Positions 8,409 to 16,897 are shown, counted from the stretch's first letter. The stretch is 56,370 nt of DNA from CAYZJK01 sp964479125 (GCA_964479125.1 CAYZJK010000003.1:1-56370); one strand, 5' to 3'. Program-made: numbers and translations. The notes: generated from the sequence alone by a model not told the origin.

Positions 8409-8939
8409 ATGTCAAAGAACATTATGATTTTAACTGGAAGCGCACGGCCGAATAGTACAGGCGATAAGATCCTACCTGTAGTGGTGTCCGCTATCGAAGA
8501 GGTAGGTGCTAAGGCGACCGTAGCTGACGTACGTGAACTTAACCTGCCATTCTACGATGGTAGGAACATTCCTGCGGCTGAAGACTATACACCTGAGAAC
8601 GAAAATGCACAGAAGTTCCAGAAGATGGTTCAAGAAGTAGACGGTGTTGTATTACTGACACCTGAGTACAACAACCAGATGAGCGCTATTCAGAAGAACG
8701 CTATTGACTGGTTATACAGTGACTGGAAGGATCTACCATTCACAGTTGTAGGCTACAGCTGGAGCGGTGGTGAACCACTACTTGACCAGGTTGATCGATT
8801 AGTTAAGAAGGTTGGAGGCGTATACAAGAATACTGCTGCACAGCTTTACTTCACTAAGGACATTGATCTAGAAGGTAATATCCTTGACGAAGAGGGTGTT
8901 AAAGAAAAGATTTCTACTGCTGTTAAGTCAGTCATCTAA
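8409..8939 (+). CDS. NAD(P)H-dependent FMN reductase family protein
   Basis: 176 residues, flavodoxin-like. The FMN phosphate loop GSARPNSTG is at 10-18, and PEYNNQMSAIQKNAIDWL near 80-97 is the signature of the NADPH-dependent FMN/quinone/azo reductase family. It is probably in one operon with the ArsR regulator and is served by AAAGGGGAAGC before the ATG. It may feed reduced FMN to the nearby LLM enzyme or detoxify quinones. Confidence 0.9.
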   Translation: MSKNIMILTGSARPNSTGDKILPVVVSAIEEVGAKATVADVRELNLPFYDGRNIPAAEDYTPENENAQKFQKMVQEVDGVVLLTPEYNNQMSAIQKNAIDWLYSDWKDLPFTVVGYSWSGGEPLLDQVDRLVKKVGGVYKNTAAQLYFTKDIDLEGNILDEEGVKEKISTAVKSVI

Positions 8940-8958
8940 TTTAAAACCTCACTTGTTT

Positions 8959-8990
8959 AAAAATACACCTCTTATGGGGTGTATTTTTAT
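8959..8990 (+). terminator. Terminator after the FMN reductase
   Basis: AAAAATACACC and GGTGTATTTTT form an 11-bp stem. Confidence 0.85.
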
Positions 8991-9035
8991 GTAGTAGAAA
9001 TGTCTATCTTCGTATATATTAACTTGCTTATGTCT

Positions 9036-9041
9036 TATAAT
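9036..9041 (+). promoter_or_regulatory. -10 box of a small leaderless gene
   Basis: TATAAT ends 6 bases before the ATG at 9048, the same spacing as at other leaderless genes here. No good -35 box is visible. Confidence 0.45.
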
Positions 9042-9047
9042 AAAAAC

Positions 9048-9191
9048 ATGTACTCAACCCGACCTAAACAGGTTAGGGAGTGGTCTGAATCATATCTTAG
9101 CAAGATGAGTTTCAGGCGCACTCTAGATGCAAGTCTAAGCAGCACTAAATCATCGCTGGCTATATTACGTCACCCTCTGGTGGCTTTTTAA
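9048..9191 (+). CDS. Small basic protein, 47 residues, leaderless
   Basis: The case for a gene rests on its borders: a TATAAT box 6 bases before the ATG and a 6-bp GTCACC/GGTGGC hairpin with a T-run that overlaps the stop codon. The peptide begins MYSTRPKQVREW, is Ser/Arg/Lys-rich and has no membrane segment. A longer in-frame reading from 8979 would begin inside the previous terminator and is rejected. It could also be a small RNA. I recognise no family. Confidence 0.4.
   Translation: MYSTRPKQVREWSESYLSKMSFRRTLDASLSSTKSSLAILRHPLVAF
9169..9189 (+). terminator. Short terminator at the end of the 9048 gene
   Basis: GTCACC-CTCT-GGTGGC followed by TTTTT. Confidence 0.5.
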
Positions 9192-9263
9192 TTCCTAGAT
9201 TACCCATATCTAAAACATGACGATTTAAAACAAGCTCATAGATAAAATAACAGGAGAAAGTAA

Positions 9264-9515
9264 GTGATAGTTACGGTATACGGTTCAACAACATGCTCAG
9301 ATAGCGCCAAACTTAGACACTGGCTGGATAAGAAGGGCGTTGATTACACAGGTCTTTTAATCGACAAGAATCCATACGCCGCTAGCCGACTAACTCTACA
9401 TAAGGAAGAGGCTAATGTGCCGTTTACCACTATTGAGGGCGATGATGGCAACATATTAACGATCGCCGGGTACTCTCCGGGTGAAATTGAAGCAGCTATC
9501 AAGCTCTTAACTTAA
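9264..9515 (+). CDS. Glutaredoxin-like thiol protein (CxxS)
   Basis: 83 residues, typical of glutaredoxin/NrdH. The N-terminal strand VTVYGSTTCSDSAKL carries a single active-site cysteine (CxxS). VPFTTIEGDDGNILTIAGYS holds the cis-proline and the C-terminal GY/S-type segment of the fold. The GTG start at 9264 is backed by CAGGAG seven bases upstream. One cysteine suggests a monothiol mechanism needing a small thiol or another thioredoxin-fold partner; thiol supply in such a reduced organism is unclear. Confidence 0.75.
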   Translation: MIVTVYGSTTCSDSAKLRHWLDKKGVDYTGLLIDKNPYAASRLTLHKEEANVPFTTIEGDDGNILTIAGYSPGEIEAAIKLLT

Positions 9516-9544
9516 GCCTTAAATCAGTTGTGCCTAGCTTTAGT

Positions 9545-9573
9545 TTGACGTTATATATCTAGCATGTTATAAA
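9545..9573 (+). promoter_or_regulatory. Promoter of the 9626 gene
   Basis: TTGACG (9545-9550) and TATAAA (9568-9573) are 17 bases apart. Confidence 0.6.
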
Positions 9574-9625
9574 CAACACACCTAGTCATTCGACTTTGGT
9601 TGAACCTATCTTGAAGGTGGTTAAG

Positions 9626-10054
9626 GTGTCTGGTTTTGAATTTTCCCGAGTAAATGATCGGGTGAAGAGTCTTCGTAGAGCTAAAGAACTTGCCAAGGAA
9701 AGGGTCGTCGCTACAGAATCCCTCTACCAAAAGGCTTTAGTTGGGTTGGTGGGGTTGGAAGATGTGCGACGTAAGTTAGATGAGTGCATTGAATTCTATC
9801 AAGTAGTGGTGGACTCTGGCTTGAGTGACATGTTTTCTGACTCTGAAGAGCGCACTCCACAGGACATGATTGAATTATGCAAGGAGAGCTATAAAAGACT
9901 CAACAGCAGAATTGGAGATCGTCAGAAGCTGATTGAAGAGATTAGGCTTAATCTCGAGATACTAAGGATTGACCTAGATGGTATCAACAAAGTCATTGTA
10001 GGTGTCCTCAAGGAGGAGATTCAGAATTACAATAAGTTCAAGAATACCTCATGA
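9626..10054 (+). CDS. Orphan helical protein, 142 residues
   Basis: I do not recognise a family. The GTG at 9626 is preferred because GAAGGTGG lies five bases before it; the in-frame TTG at 9596 has no ribosome site. The protein is almost wholly alpha-helical with heptad-like Leu/Val spacing (RRKLDECIEFYQVVV, RLNSRIGDRQKLIEEIRLN), so a coiled coil is likely; it has no signal or membrane segment. It is a single-gene unit with its own promoter and a perfect 10-bp terminator, like other orphan genes here. Confidence 0.65.
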   Translation: MSGFEFSRVNDRVKSLRRAKELAKERVVATESLYQKALVGLVGLEDVRRKLDECIEFYQVVVDSGLSDMFSDSEERTPQDMIELCKESYKRLNSRIGDRQKLIEEIRLNLEILRIDLDGINKVIVGVLKEEIQNYNKFKNTS

Positions 10055-10066
10055 CAGCTAGGTACT

Positions 10067-10093
10067 AACCCCTCATTTATATGAGGGGTTTTC
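10067..10093 (+). terminator. Terminator after the 9626 gene
   Basis: AACCCCTCAT-TTAT-ATGAGGGGTT, a perfect 10-bp stem, then TTC. Confidence 0.85.
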
Positions 10094-10126
10094 TAATGTC
10101 GTGCATATGAGTTATTCGCCAGAGGT

Positions 10127-10135
10127 TGGTATAAT
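10127..10135 (+). promoter_or_regulatory. Extended -10 promoter of the DUF2130 gene
   Basis: TGgTATAAT. The start codon is 22 bases downstream behind a GAGAAAGG ribosome site, so this mRNA has a short leader. Confidence 0.65.
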
Positions 10136-10157
10136 AGAGAGAACGAGAAAGGTCACT

Positions 10158-11585
10158 ATGAAAAAACTTAAAGTATCCATTCAGGATGAAAATACTCTCA
10201 TCCTTCAAGAAGACGGCCAAAAGGGCGACATAATAGACTTAAGGTCTATTCATGAAACTGATATCGATAAGACTACAATTGAGAGCGTAGTTAGTTCGAT
10301 TAAGAATGATGAATTTAATGATCGATTACAGAAAGAAAAAGAAGCTTACTTAACCGAGCTCAGACTTAAGGCTGAGATGAAGGAGCGAGAGATTGCTATT
10401 GAAGCTCAGCGTAAGGTTGAGGAGAAAGAGCAGCAGCTAAACTCTCTTAGGCTTCAGCTTGAGTCTATCTCTAAGCAGTCTGAATTAGAAAAAGAGATGG
10501 CAATCTCAAAGGCTATTGCTGATATGGAGCGAGAACGGGATGCGCTTAAGAACGAGCTCAGTACCCAAGCCAAGGAGCGCCTTGAGCAAAAAGAGCGAGA
10601 GTTAGGTGAACTTAAGCATCAGCTGGAGACTGTTACTAAGCAGTCTGAGTTAGAGAAGCAGATTGCTCTTACTTCAGCTATATCTGAAATGGAGAAGGAG
10701 CGTGATGCTCTACTCAACAAGTTAAAGAGTAAAGAGATGGAGTCTGAGTTAGCAGTGACTTCTCTTAAGAGTCGGTATGAGTCAGATCTAAAATCTAAAG
10801 ACGAGATGATTGCCTACTATAAGGACATGAAAGCTAAACTGTCTACCAAGATGGTTGGTGAAACCCTAGAGCAACACTGTGAGACAGAGTTCAATCGTTT
10901 AAGGGCAACTGCATTTAAGAACGCTTACTTTGAAAAAGATAATGATGCGAGCTCGGGTAGTAAGGGTGACTATATCTTCAGGGAGAACGATGAGAGTGGA
11001 AATGAAATTATTTCCATTATGTTTGAGATGAAGAACGAGGGTGATGAAACTGCCACCAAGAAGCGTAATGAAGATTTCCTAAAAGAGCTAGATAAAGATC
11101 GACAACAAAAAGGATGTGAGTATGCCGTGTTAGTATCTCTACTAGAGTCTGATAGTGAACTATATAACACCGGAATTGTAGACATGTCACATCGTTACGA
11201 GAAGATGTATGTTATTAGGCCGCAATTCTTTATCCCAATGATTACTCTACTGCGTAACGCCGCCTTAAATTCGATGGAGTATAAGTCTGAACTAGCGTTG
11301 GTTCGATCTCAAAATATTGATGTTACTAATTTTGAAAATCAGCTAAACGACTTTAGGTCTTCATTCGGTCGAAACTACCGACTGGCTTCTGAGAAGTTTA
11401 AGACAGCAATCGATAGTATTGATAAGTCTATCGCTCAGCTTCAAAAAACCAAGGAGAATCTACTCAGATCGGAAGATAACTTAAGGATTGCCAACAATAA
11501 GGCCGATGACTTAACGGTTAAGCGGCTGACTAGGGGTAATCCAACTATGGCTGCTAAGTTTGCCGAGTTAGAAAATCAAGACTAG
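10158..11585 (+). CDS. DUF2130 coiled-coil nuclease-like protein
   Basis: 475 residues from the ATG at 10158; the longer reading from GTG 10101 would start upstream of the promoter. Residues about 45-230 are a long coiled coil made of two similar Glu/Lys-rich blocks (SKQSELEKEMAISKAI and TKQSELEKQIALTSAI). The C-terminal half has the DUF2130 core: GETLEQHCETEFNRLR, GSKGDYIFRE, MFEMKNEGD and KKRNEDFLKELDKDR. This is a restriction-endonuclease-like fold (D...ExK) related to RmuC, so a role in DNA handling is plausible though unproven. A second helical stretch follows. Confidence 0.85.
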   Translation: MKKLKVSIQDENTLILQEDGQKGDIIDLRSIHETDIDKTTIESVVSSIKNDEFNDRLQKEKEAYLTELRLKAEMKEREIAIEAQRKVEEKEQQLNSLRLQLESISKQSELEKEMAISKAIADMERERDALKNELSTQAKERLEQKERELGELKHQLETVTKQSELEKQIALTSAISEMEKERDALLNKLKSKEMESELAVTSLKSRYESDLKSKDEMIAYYKDMKAKLSTKMVGETLEQHCETEFNRLRATAFKNAYFEKDNDASSGSKGDYIFRENDESGNEIISIMFEMKNEGDETATKKRNEDFLKELDKDRQQKGCEYAVLVSLLESDSELYNTGIVDMSHRYEKMYVIRPQFFIPMITLLRNAALNSMEYKSELALVRSQNIDVTNFENQLNDFRSSFGRNYRLASEKFKTAIDSIDKSIAQLQKTKENLLRSEDNLRIANNKADDLTVKRLTRGNPTMAAKFAELENQD

Positions 11586-11669
11586 TTAACTAGTTTTATT
11601 TGCTGACTTTCTAGTAAGGTTGCATAGTATCTGTTTACCTTAATAAATCTACTTCAGGAGGTGCTTGTT

Positions 11670-11759
11670 TTGACCAGTCGAAAGGCTGAAGGCAGGCGCT
11701 GTGGTTATCTACCTGTGGCGCGACTAGTTAAAGACTACGATAAGTTGGCTTATGGCTAG
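11670..11759 (+). CDS. Possible 29-residue ORF ahead of the CPBP gene
   Basis: The TTG start at 11670 is seven bases after a strong AGGAGGT. The peptide is basic and begins MTSRKAEGRRCGYLP. It ends 21 bases before the CPBP protease start and may be translated as a leader or coupled small protein. Only the ribosome site supports it. Confidence 0.35.
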   Translation: MTSRKAEGRRCGYLPVARLVKDYDKLAYG

Positions 11760-11780
11760 ATAGAAAATACAGGTGAAGCT

Positions 11781-12403
11781 ATGGATGATCTGGCGGTATA
11801 TGAGCGCCCGAGGCGACTATCCAGTGGGTTATTGCCTCCGCTTCCTAAAGGGATGGGGCGGATAGTTCTAGGCATACCGACTAGGATAGAGCTTTCTACT
11901 CTTCCGACTTATCGCTTGCCATCAATATTGTTGTTGGCATTGTCGATAGGTTTGTCGGTATTGCTGATGTTTCTTTGTCCGTTCTTAATCGTAAGTCCGC
12001 TACTAGCACTCGTGTGGCTGGTGCGAATAGTTTCACCTGAGTTAATCTCGATGCNNNNNNNNNNNNNNNNNNNNNNNNNNNNNNNNNNNNNNNNNNNNNN
12101 NNNNNNNNNNNNNNNNNNNNNNNNNNNNNNNNNNNNNNNNNNNNNNNNNNNNNNAGATTAATAAGCTGTGCTATCTTTGGACTGGTTCACATAAACAATC
12201 TAGTCTTTCACCTGGCTGTGATAGTGGCAATCGCCTTTACGTCGGGTGTATTGATGTTCGCCTATATTGAAGAATATAGAGCTAGTAAGAATACCTACCG
12301 GGCAACATTGGCATCTGCTAAGTTCCATGCCAGATATAACGTTTATGCGCTCAGGCTTATAGTATTTACGTTACTGGCATTAGCACTGGTGTTAAGTTTC
12401 TGA
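11781..12403 (+). CDS. CPBP-family intramembrane metalloprotease, split by gap
   Basis: The left part (11781-12054) encodes a cytoplasmic N-terminus and two hydrophobic helices. The right part (12155-12403) encodes IFGLVHINNLVF, which fits the CPBP/CAAX-protease motif FxxxH...HxxN, then two more helices and a stop at 12403. The EExxxR motif would lie in the gap. Such proteases process membrane peptides and often give bacteriocin immunity. The gap is real, so frame continuity is assumed and not shown. Start: ATG after ACAGGTGAAGCT. Confidence 0.6.
12055..12154. other. Assembly gap, true size unknown
   Basis: 100 Ns whose flanks share no sequence; it interrupts the CPBP gene. Confidence 0.95.
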
Positions 12404-12416
12404 GGGGTGAGGTATA

Positions 12417-12441
12417 CCGACCATTTATTGGTCGGTTTTTT
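12417..12441 (+). terminator. Terminator after the CPBP gene
   Basis: CCGACC and GGTCGG with a 5-7 base loop, then TTTTTTC. Confidence 0.8.
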
Positions 12442-12552
12442 CACGCCTCGGCGTCCCAAGGTCCGGTTCTGGTATTTAGTGGGATAATAGTAGATAATGT
12501 AATCATTAAGATTATATATCTGCATAGACATAAACCGTAAGGGGGAATCCAT

Positions 12553-13242
12553 ATGTCAGAAGCTAACAAAAAGACTAATCCTAAGGCTAATACTGGTCGT
12601 CGCCGAGTAGTTGAGTGGGTTATATTACTCCTAATAGCCGTAGTTCTAGTAGTCACTGTTCTAATGTCAATCGAGGCTAGGCGTAATAATAGCGAAGAGT
12701 CTAGCGTAGCTAACACCTCAGAAGAGAGTGAGTCTGCTCAGTCTTCAGGTGATACTGACACATCTAATTTACCGCCAATCTACGTGGATTACCCAGGTCT
12801 AGGTGAGGATACAGTGTTTGAGCGCACTCCTGATAGTGAAGTTATCTCGACCCTTAGAGAGGGTAGCGGTGTGGTCTTTTTAGGCTTTCCTGCGTGTCCA
12901 TGGTGTCAGGGTCTAGCTCCAGTTGTAGATTTGGCAGCTAAGAATGCTGGATTAGAAGAGGTGAAATATTTAGACATCAGGGAATCCAGGGAGCAGGGTA
13001 ATGATACTTACTTAGCTTTAGTCCATATCTTAAAAGACTATCTTCCGACTGGTGATGACGGTAATTCGGTTATTTATGTTCCTGATCTCACTGTAGTTAA
13101 GGATGGTGAAATTATCTTTAGATACGAAGCTGAGGATGCCCCTCAAGGTGAAAATACACCAGATACATACTGGACAGAAGACAGGACTAATCGAGTTAGG
13201 CAGCAGCTAGAGGCAGAGTTTCAAACTTTAGCTCAAGAGTAA
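12553..13242 (+). CDS. Membrane-anchored extracytoplasmic thioredoxin-fold protein
   Basis: 229 residues. A basic N-terminus and one helix (about 20-40) anchor it; a Ser/Glu-rich linker leads to a thioredoxin domain with active-site C115-P-W-C118 inside VVFLGFPACPWCQG. The cis-Pro region is VPDLTVVKDGEI. It resembles the bacteriocin transport accessory protein/TlpA type. It would act outside the membrane in disulfide formation or exchange on exported proteins, such as the cysteine-bearing surface proteins of this window. The ATG follows GGGGGAATCC. The next gene (DUF2207) starts 35 bases later, so the two may share a transcript. Confidence 0.8.
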   Translation: MSEANKKTNPKANTGRRRVVEWVILLLIAVVLVVTVLMSIEARRNNSEESSVANTSEESESAQSSGDTDTSNLPPIYVDYPGLGEDTVFERTPDSEVISTLREGSGVVFLGFPACPWCQGLAPVVDLAAKNAGLEEVKYLDIRESREQGNDTYLALVHILKDYLPTGDDGNSVIYVPDLTVVKDGEIIFRYEAEDAPQGENTPDTYWTEDRTNRVRQQLEAEFQTLAQE

Positions 13243-13277
13243 TTTCTTTCTATTAAATAAAAAAGGAAAACGAACAG

Positions 13278-15113
13278 ATGCAATCTATAGTTGAGTATGC
13301 GCGTTCAAGTAGAGGTCAAAAGTTAAGACGCTTTGTTAGCTTTTGGGTAGCTGTCTTTCTAGTGTCTTTAGTTAGCGCTCTTGCAGTGGCGTCAGATAGG
13401 CCAGTGTTGGCCCAGTCTAGTCTTAATAATTTCACCATTGAAGATTACAAAATCGAATACGAGCTCGGCATTAACGAAGATAAGCGCTCTACTTTAACAA
13501 CAACTGAAACTATTACCGCAAACTTCCCCAACCGGGATGAAAACAGAGGTATATTACGAGAAATTCCGCATGAGTATGACGACCATAAGGTACGATTAAA
13601 GATTGAGTCTGTTACAGACGCCGAAGGTAAGTCGATTGAGTATGAAACTGAAACCAGTGGGGATATGACCACGGTTAGAATAGGTGATCCAGATGAATAT
13701 GTGAACGGACGTCAGGTTTATCAAATCAAATACACTCAGCAGGATGTTACCAAGTCTTATGAGAGCAGTACCGGTAATGATGAGTTTTATTGGGATACCA
13801 ATGGAACGGGTTGGCGAGTTCCAATAGATAGACTTAGTGTAACGCTAAAGATCGACGAGTCATTGCGAGATAGGCTGACAGGCGAAACGGCATGTTATAT
13901 CGGAAGCGAAGGCTCAGGTGATAGCTGTACGTTTGAGGAGACAGGTCAAGGTTATTCAGTGCGAACCGAATCGCTGGATCGGGGCGAGAATGTGACAATC
14001 TCGGTCGGCTTTGAACTAGGGACATTTGCTGAATTTGAACCAACATTGTGGGATAAATATGTTGAGTTTATGCAGGGCACCTGGGTAATTATAGGTGTAA
14101 TTGGTGGAGCTCTTCTGGTAGCTTTTTCATTTTACTGGAATAAGCTACATAACCGTAAAGACGAAGTCGGGACGATTGTTAATCAGTTCTTACCGCCTAA
14201 GGATATGAGTGTTAGTGCCGCATCTATGCTATATAGCCGACCACAAACACAATACACTGCGCAGCTTTTAGACCTAGCTGTTCGTGGTTATATCCAGATA
14301 ATAGAGACTAAGCCGAAGAAGTCTTGGATGTCGCCAGCAAAACATGACATAGAGATTAAAAAGGAGTCATCAGACTTGCTAGCCGAAGAGCGTGAAGTAA
14401 TAGTCGATTTATTCCACTCTGAGAGTCTGGCGGTAGGCGCTAGAATTAACTTACAGAAAGTTAGTAAGAGTACGGAGTACGCTAAGAAAAGAGCAGATGA
14501 CACTACTAATCTTTTAAATGCCTTTAACCAGCATTATGTCTATCGTGAGAAGAAACCTGAGCTCAGTCGTAAGTTCTATATTACTGGTAGTGTTGTCTTA
14601 GTGATCGCTCTAGTAACACTTAACTTTGTGGCTGGAATTATAGGCGTTATTATTCTAATTCTTGGTGCTACCCTTCGACCGTATACAGAAAAGGGCCTAG
14701 AAGCTCTACGGTATCTAAAAGGGCTAGAGCGATACATGAAAGTGGCTGAAGCAGACAGAATCAACTATCTACATAGTCCAGAGGGTGTTAACCGAATACC
14801 TAAAGATGTAAATATTGATGAACCAGAGCAGCTCCTCAAGTTGAATGAAAGGCTTTTACCTTACGCAGTCGTGTTTGGCATTGAGAAGAAGTGGATAGAG
14901 GAGCTGGCTGTGAGTTATCAAGCAGCCAATAATCAGCCAGGGTGGTATAGTGGTCCAGGCGATTACGCATCTTCAGCTGCTTTAATCGGCGCCCTCAACG
15001 GCTTTAATACTAGCGCAACCTACGCTAGTGCTAGCAGTTCTTCTACTGGCGGCTCAACCGGGGGTGGATATTCTGGCGGTGGCGGCGGCGGTGGAGGCGG
15101 CGGAGGCTGGTAG
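13278..15113 (+). CDS. DUF2207 membrane protein with Gly-rich tail
   Basis: 611 residues in the order typical of DUF2207: signal peptide (about 16-45), an extracytoplasmic beta domain containing GILREIPHEY, a helix at about 268-287, a cytoplasmic domain with the hallmark PPKDMSVSAASMLYSRP, a pair of helices near 430-462, a second cytoplasmic region, and a C-terminal tail of Ser/Gly ending in a run of glycines and Trp. This family is widespread in Gram-positives and CPR bacteria and has no known biochemical role. The ATG follows AAAAAGGAAAACG. Confidence 0.85.
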   Translation: MQSIVEYARSSRGQKLRRFVSFWVAVFLVSLVSALAVASDRPVLAQSSLNNFTIEDYKIEYELGINEDKRSTLTTTETITANFPNRDENRGILREIPHEYDDHKVRLKIESVTDAEGKSIEYETETSGDMTTVRIGDPDEYVNGRQVYQIKYTQQDVTKSYESSTGNDEFYWDTNGTGWRVPIDRLSVTLKIDESLRDRLTGETACYIGSEGSGDSCTFEETGQGYSVRTESLDRGENVTISVGFELGTFAEFEPTLWDKYVEFMQGTWVIIGVIGGALLVAFSFYWNKLHNRKDEVGTIVNQFLPPKDMSVSAASMLYSRPQTQYTAQLLDLAVRGYIQIIETKPKKSWMSPAKHDIEIKKESSDLLAEEREVIVDLFHSESLAVGARINLQKVSKSTEYAKKRADDTTNLLNAFNQHYVYREKKPELSRKFYITGSVVLVIALVTLNFVAGIIGVIILILGATLRPYTEKGLEALRYLKGLERYMKVAEADRINYLHSPEGVNRIPKDVNIDEPEQLLKLNERLLPYAVVFGIEKKWIEELAVSYQAANNQPGWYSGPGDYASSAALIGALNGFNTSATYASASSSSTGGSTGGGYSGGGGGGGGGGGW

Positions 15114-15234
15114 TCTCTGCTATCTCAATCACTTCAACTTTTGACAATAACCTGATAATAGGTTAAGGTATGCAATACAACTTTGCGTTGTTGTACCTAC
15201 CGATTTTGCCATTCTTAAGAGGGGATGAAGCAGC

Positions 15235-15792
15235 ATGCACTACGTACCTCGAGCGTACGAAGGATATTGGGCACAAAGCTCAGTAATCGATGTTTTTCGG
15301 CAGTTAACTATGCCTGACATCGTCAGCTCTAAGCTGGAGAAGAAGTTCTGGTTCACTGGTCATGCACATTCGACCATGGCGAAGATTGCTCACGACTGGA
15401 CTCTCAAAGAGTCGCGCTACCTTATCGACCCCTACACCTACAAGGAGGCTGAACCGATTGATTTGATGAAATATGACTCAAAGGACATTATCCTCGTCAA
15501 GTCGAAACAAGATGTGGATCTAGTTGACGAGCTGCATATGGCTCCTGCTCCAGTATGGAGTGTCGAACGACGTCACAATTATCAGGATAGTGACCTTATG
15601 ACATACGACTACCATCATATGTTCTACGCGTTCCATATCCAGACTGTACGTTCTGCCACCTTCAGTGTAAAGGATCAGTTCTATATCACTGTAAAGCGTG
15701 AAGATGATGATTCATTTCGGTTCGTCTCCAGGCTTTATGGGAAAGAGGATACCAACAAGGTTTATCGTGAAATGATGGCAATGTCTACGTAA
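15235..15792 (+). CDS. Orphan soluble protein, 185 residues
   Basis: No family recognised. It is soluble, rich in Tyr, His and Asp with aromatic clusters (YDYHHMFYAFHIQ), and looks alpha/beta. The AGAGGGGATG ribosome site fixes the ATG start. It is a lone gene with a TTGACA box at 15141 upstream, a leader of roughly 60 bases and a terminator directly after the stop. Leucine and proline codons include more CTC/CTG/CCC than in neighbours, which it shares with the other orphan units. Confidence 0.65.
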   Translation: MHYVPRAYEGYWAQSSVIDVFRQLTMPDIVSSKLEKKFWFTGHAHSTMAKIAHDWTLKESRYLIDPYTYKEAEPIDLMKYDSKDIILVKSKQDVDLVDELHMAPAPVWSVERRHNYQDSDLMTYDYHHMFYAFHIQTVRSATFSVKDQFYITVKREDDDSFRFVSRLYGKEDTNKVYREMMAMST

Positions 15793-15796
15793 GTAC

Positions 15797-15826
15797 AAAA
15801 CCCTGTCTATAGTGATAGGGTTTTTA
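15797..15826 (+). terminator. Terminator after the 15235 gene
   Basis: AAAACCCT and AGGGTTTTT arms around a partly paired loop. Confidence 0.75.
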
Positions 15827-15846
15827 ATTTTGAACTAAGTCAAAGT

Positions 15847-16332
15847 CTACTTAGTAGCTTCTGAGGTCTCTTGCGCTGCAGGTGGAGCAAGAAGAGTTTC
15901 ATGAACGAATCGTACAATTGGGCCAACTGCCAAGAACTGCACTAGGAAAGCGAATGGGTAGCTTCGAAGGAAGCTGTGTAACCAAGTTGAAGCAAAGCCG
16001 GCTTCATGTGGGCTTATGAGTAAGGTGACTACTAGTGACATCATAGTAGCCATTCCTGTCACCATGAATAGAGTCATAAGTAGAATCCTGAATGGAGTCT
16101 TTGTGTTTTGATTAGTAGCTCTCTTCATTAATGGCTTTACGATTGGTCCGACGATGTAGGTGCTAATAATGAAGGTGATAACAAAAATAGATATATATAA
16201 TAGGCCAATTGATCGGAAAGAGTGGAGTGTAAATCCTTCCATTAAAAATACGTTATACGACAACATTATGGCTGACATTAGAGCGGCAATCATAATTCCG
16301 AATGAATGGTTTGTGATAAATTTGCTGAACAT
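15847..16332 (-). CDS. DUF2798 membrane protein, two repeats
   Basis: 161 residues with four transmembrane helices formed from two copies of the DUF2798 unit. The first ends YIVGPIVKPL, the second FLAVGPIVRF, each preceded by a helix with a conserved MMSLV/MLSYN segment. Usual DUF2798 proteins carry one unit of about 75 residues, so this is a tandem. Function of the family is unknown. It ends in a short Ala/Glu tail. It is convergent with the 15235 gene. Confidence 0.75.
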   Translation of the reverse strand: MFSKFITNHSFGIMIAALMSAIMLSYNVFLMEGFTLHSFRSIGLLYISIFVITFIISTYIVGPIVKPLMKRATNQNTKTPFRILLMTLFMVTGMATMMSLVVTLLISPHEAGFASTWLHSFLRSYPFAFLVQFLAVGPIVRFVHETLLAPPAAQETSEATK

Positions 16333-16539
16333 GAATCTGCTTATCTGATTATGCTTTTATTTGGACAACCTTACGATGTTACCAAAATAAAAAGATTAAC
16401 GTAATTTGTAATATTTACAACATAGGCTAATTAAACTAAATAGTATAGTGTTATATTTGCATTTATAAAATAAGACTGTGTTAATATAAAAGTAGGCAAG
16501 TGGGACATTTCGTTTCTATATTCTAGAAAGGGGTGAATA

Positions 16540-16680
16540 ATGAGTGAAGACAATAGTCAGTCTCATTTAAACCATTACAACTCCCGTATTCGAGCGGAGA
16601 ACCTAAAAATAGCACTTACTATGACTGTGGTTATAGTGGCACTGGTTATTATTGTGGCAATAGTAAAGGTGGCGCTGTAA
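16540..16680 (+). CDS. Small single-helix membrane protein, 46 residues
   Basis: ATG after AAAGGGGTGAATA. A polar N-terminus (MSEDNSQSHLNHYNSR) leads to one hydrophobic helix (VVIVALVIIVAIV) and a short basic end. It precedes another tiny membrane gene by 24 bases, so the two are probably co-expressed, perhaps as a toxin-like or regulatory pair. No family recognised. Confidence 0.6.
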   Translation: MSEDNSQSHLNHYNSRIRAENLKIALTMTVVIVALVIIVAIVKVAL

Positions 16681-16704
16681 TCTAGCTGCAAAGTGAGGGG
16701 TGAC

Positions 16705-16878
16705 ATGATTAGAATGTTGGTGATGATGCATCAGAACCCATTTCCGAACTGGAACACGATGACGTGCAGCGAAAGACTTAAAGCGTTTTTCTTTGGCGTG
16801 ACGGTTACCGTTATCTACCTTGGAATAATCTTAATCTGTCTCTGGCTGCTCGGATCCCTCGGATCCGTGATCCTTTAG
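16705..16878 (+). CDS. Small single-helix membrane protein, 57 residues
   Basis: The ATG at 16705 is preferred to the GTG at 16693 because GAGGGG lies just before it. A cytoplasmic N-terminal half (SERLKAFFFG) precedes one strong helix (VTVIYLGIILICLWLLG). It is followed by a clear terminator, so it closes the two-gene unit that begins at 16540. Unknown function; the location next to stress genes hints at envelope stress. Confidence 0.55.
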   Translation: MIRMLVMMHQNPFPNWNTMTCSERLKAFFFGVTVTVIYLGIILICLWLLGSLGSVIL

Positions 16879-16897
16879 TAAAACTCCTACCTGCCTA

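Noticed and set aside
8979..9191. 70-residue ORF starting inside the FMN reductase terminator
   Set aside because: Its first 23 codons lie upstream of the -10 box; only the 9048-9191 part is kept.
9596..9625. TTG start at 9596 for the orphan helical gene
   Set aside because: No ribosome site before it, while the in-frame GTG at 9626 has GAAGGTGG at the right distance.
14990..15113. Glycine run at the end of the DUF2207 gene as a frameshift artefact
   Set aside because: Gly-rich tails ending near Trp are usual for this family, and the frame closes cleanly with TAG.
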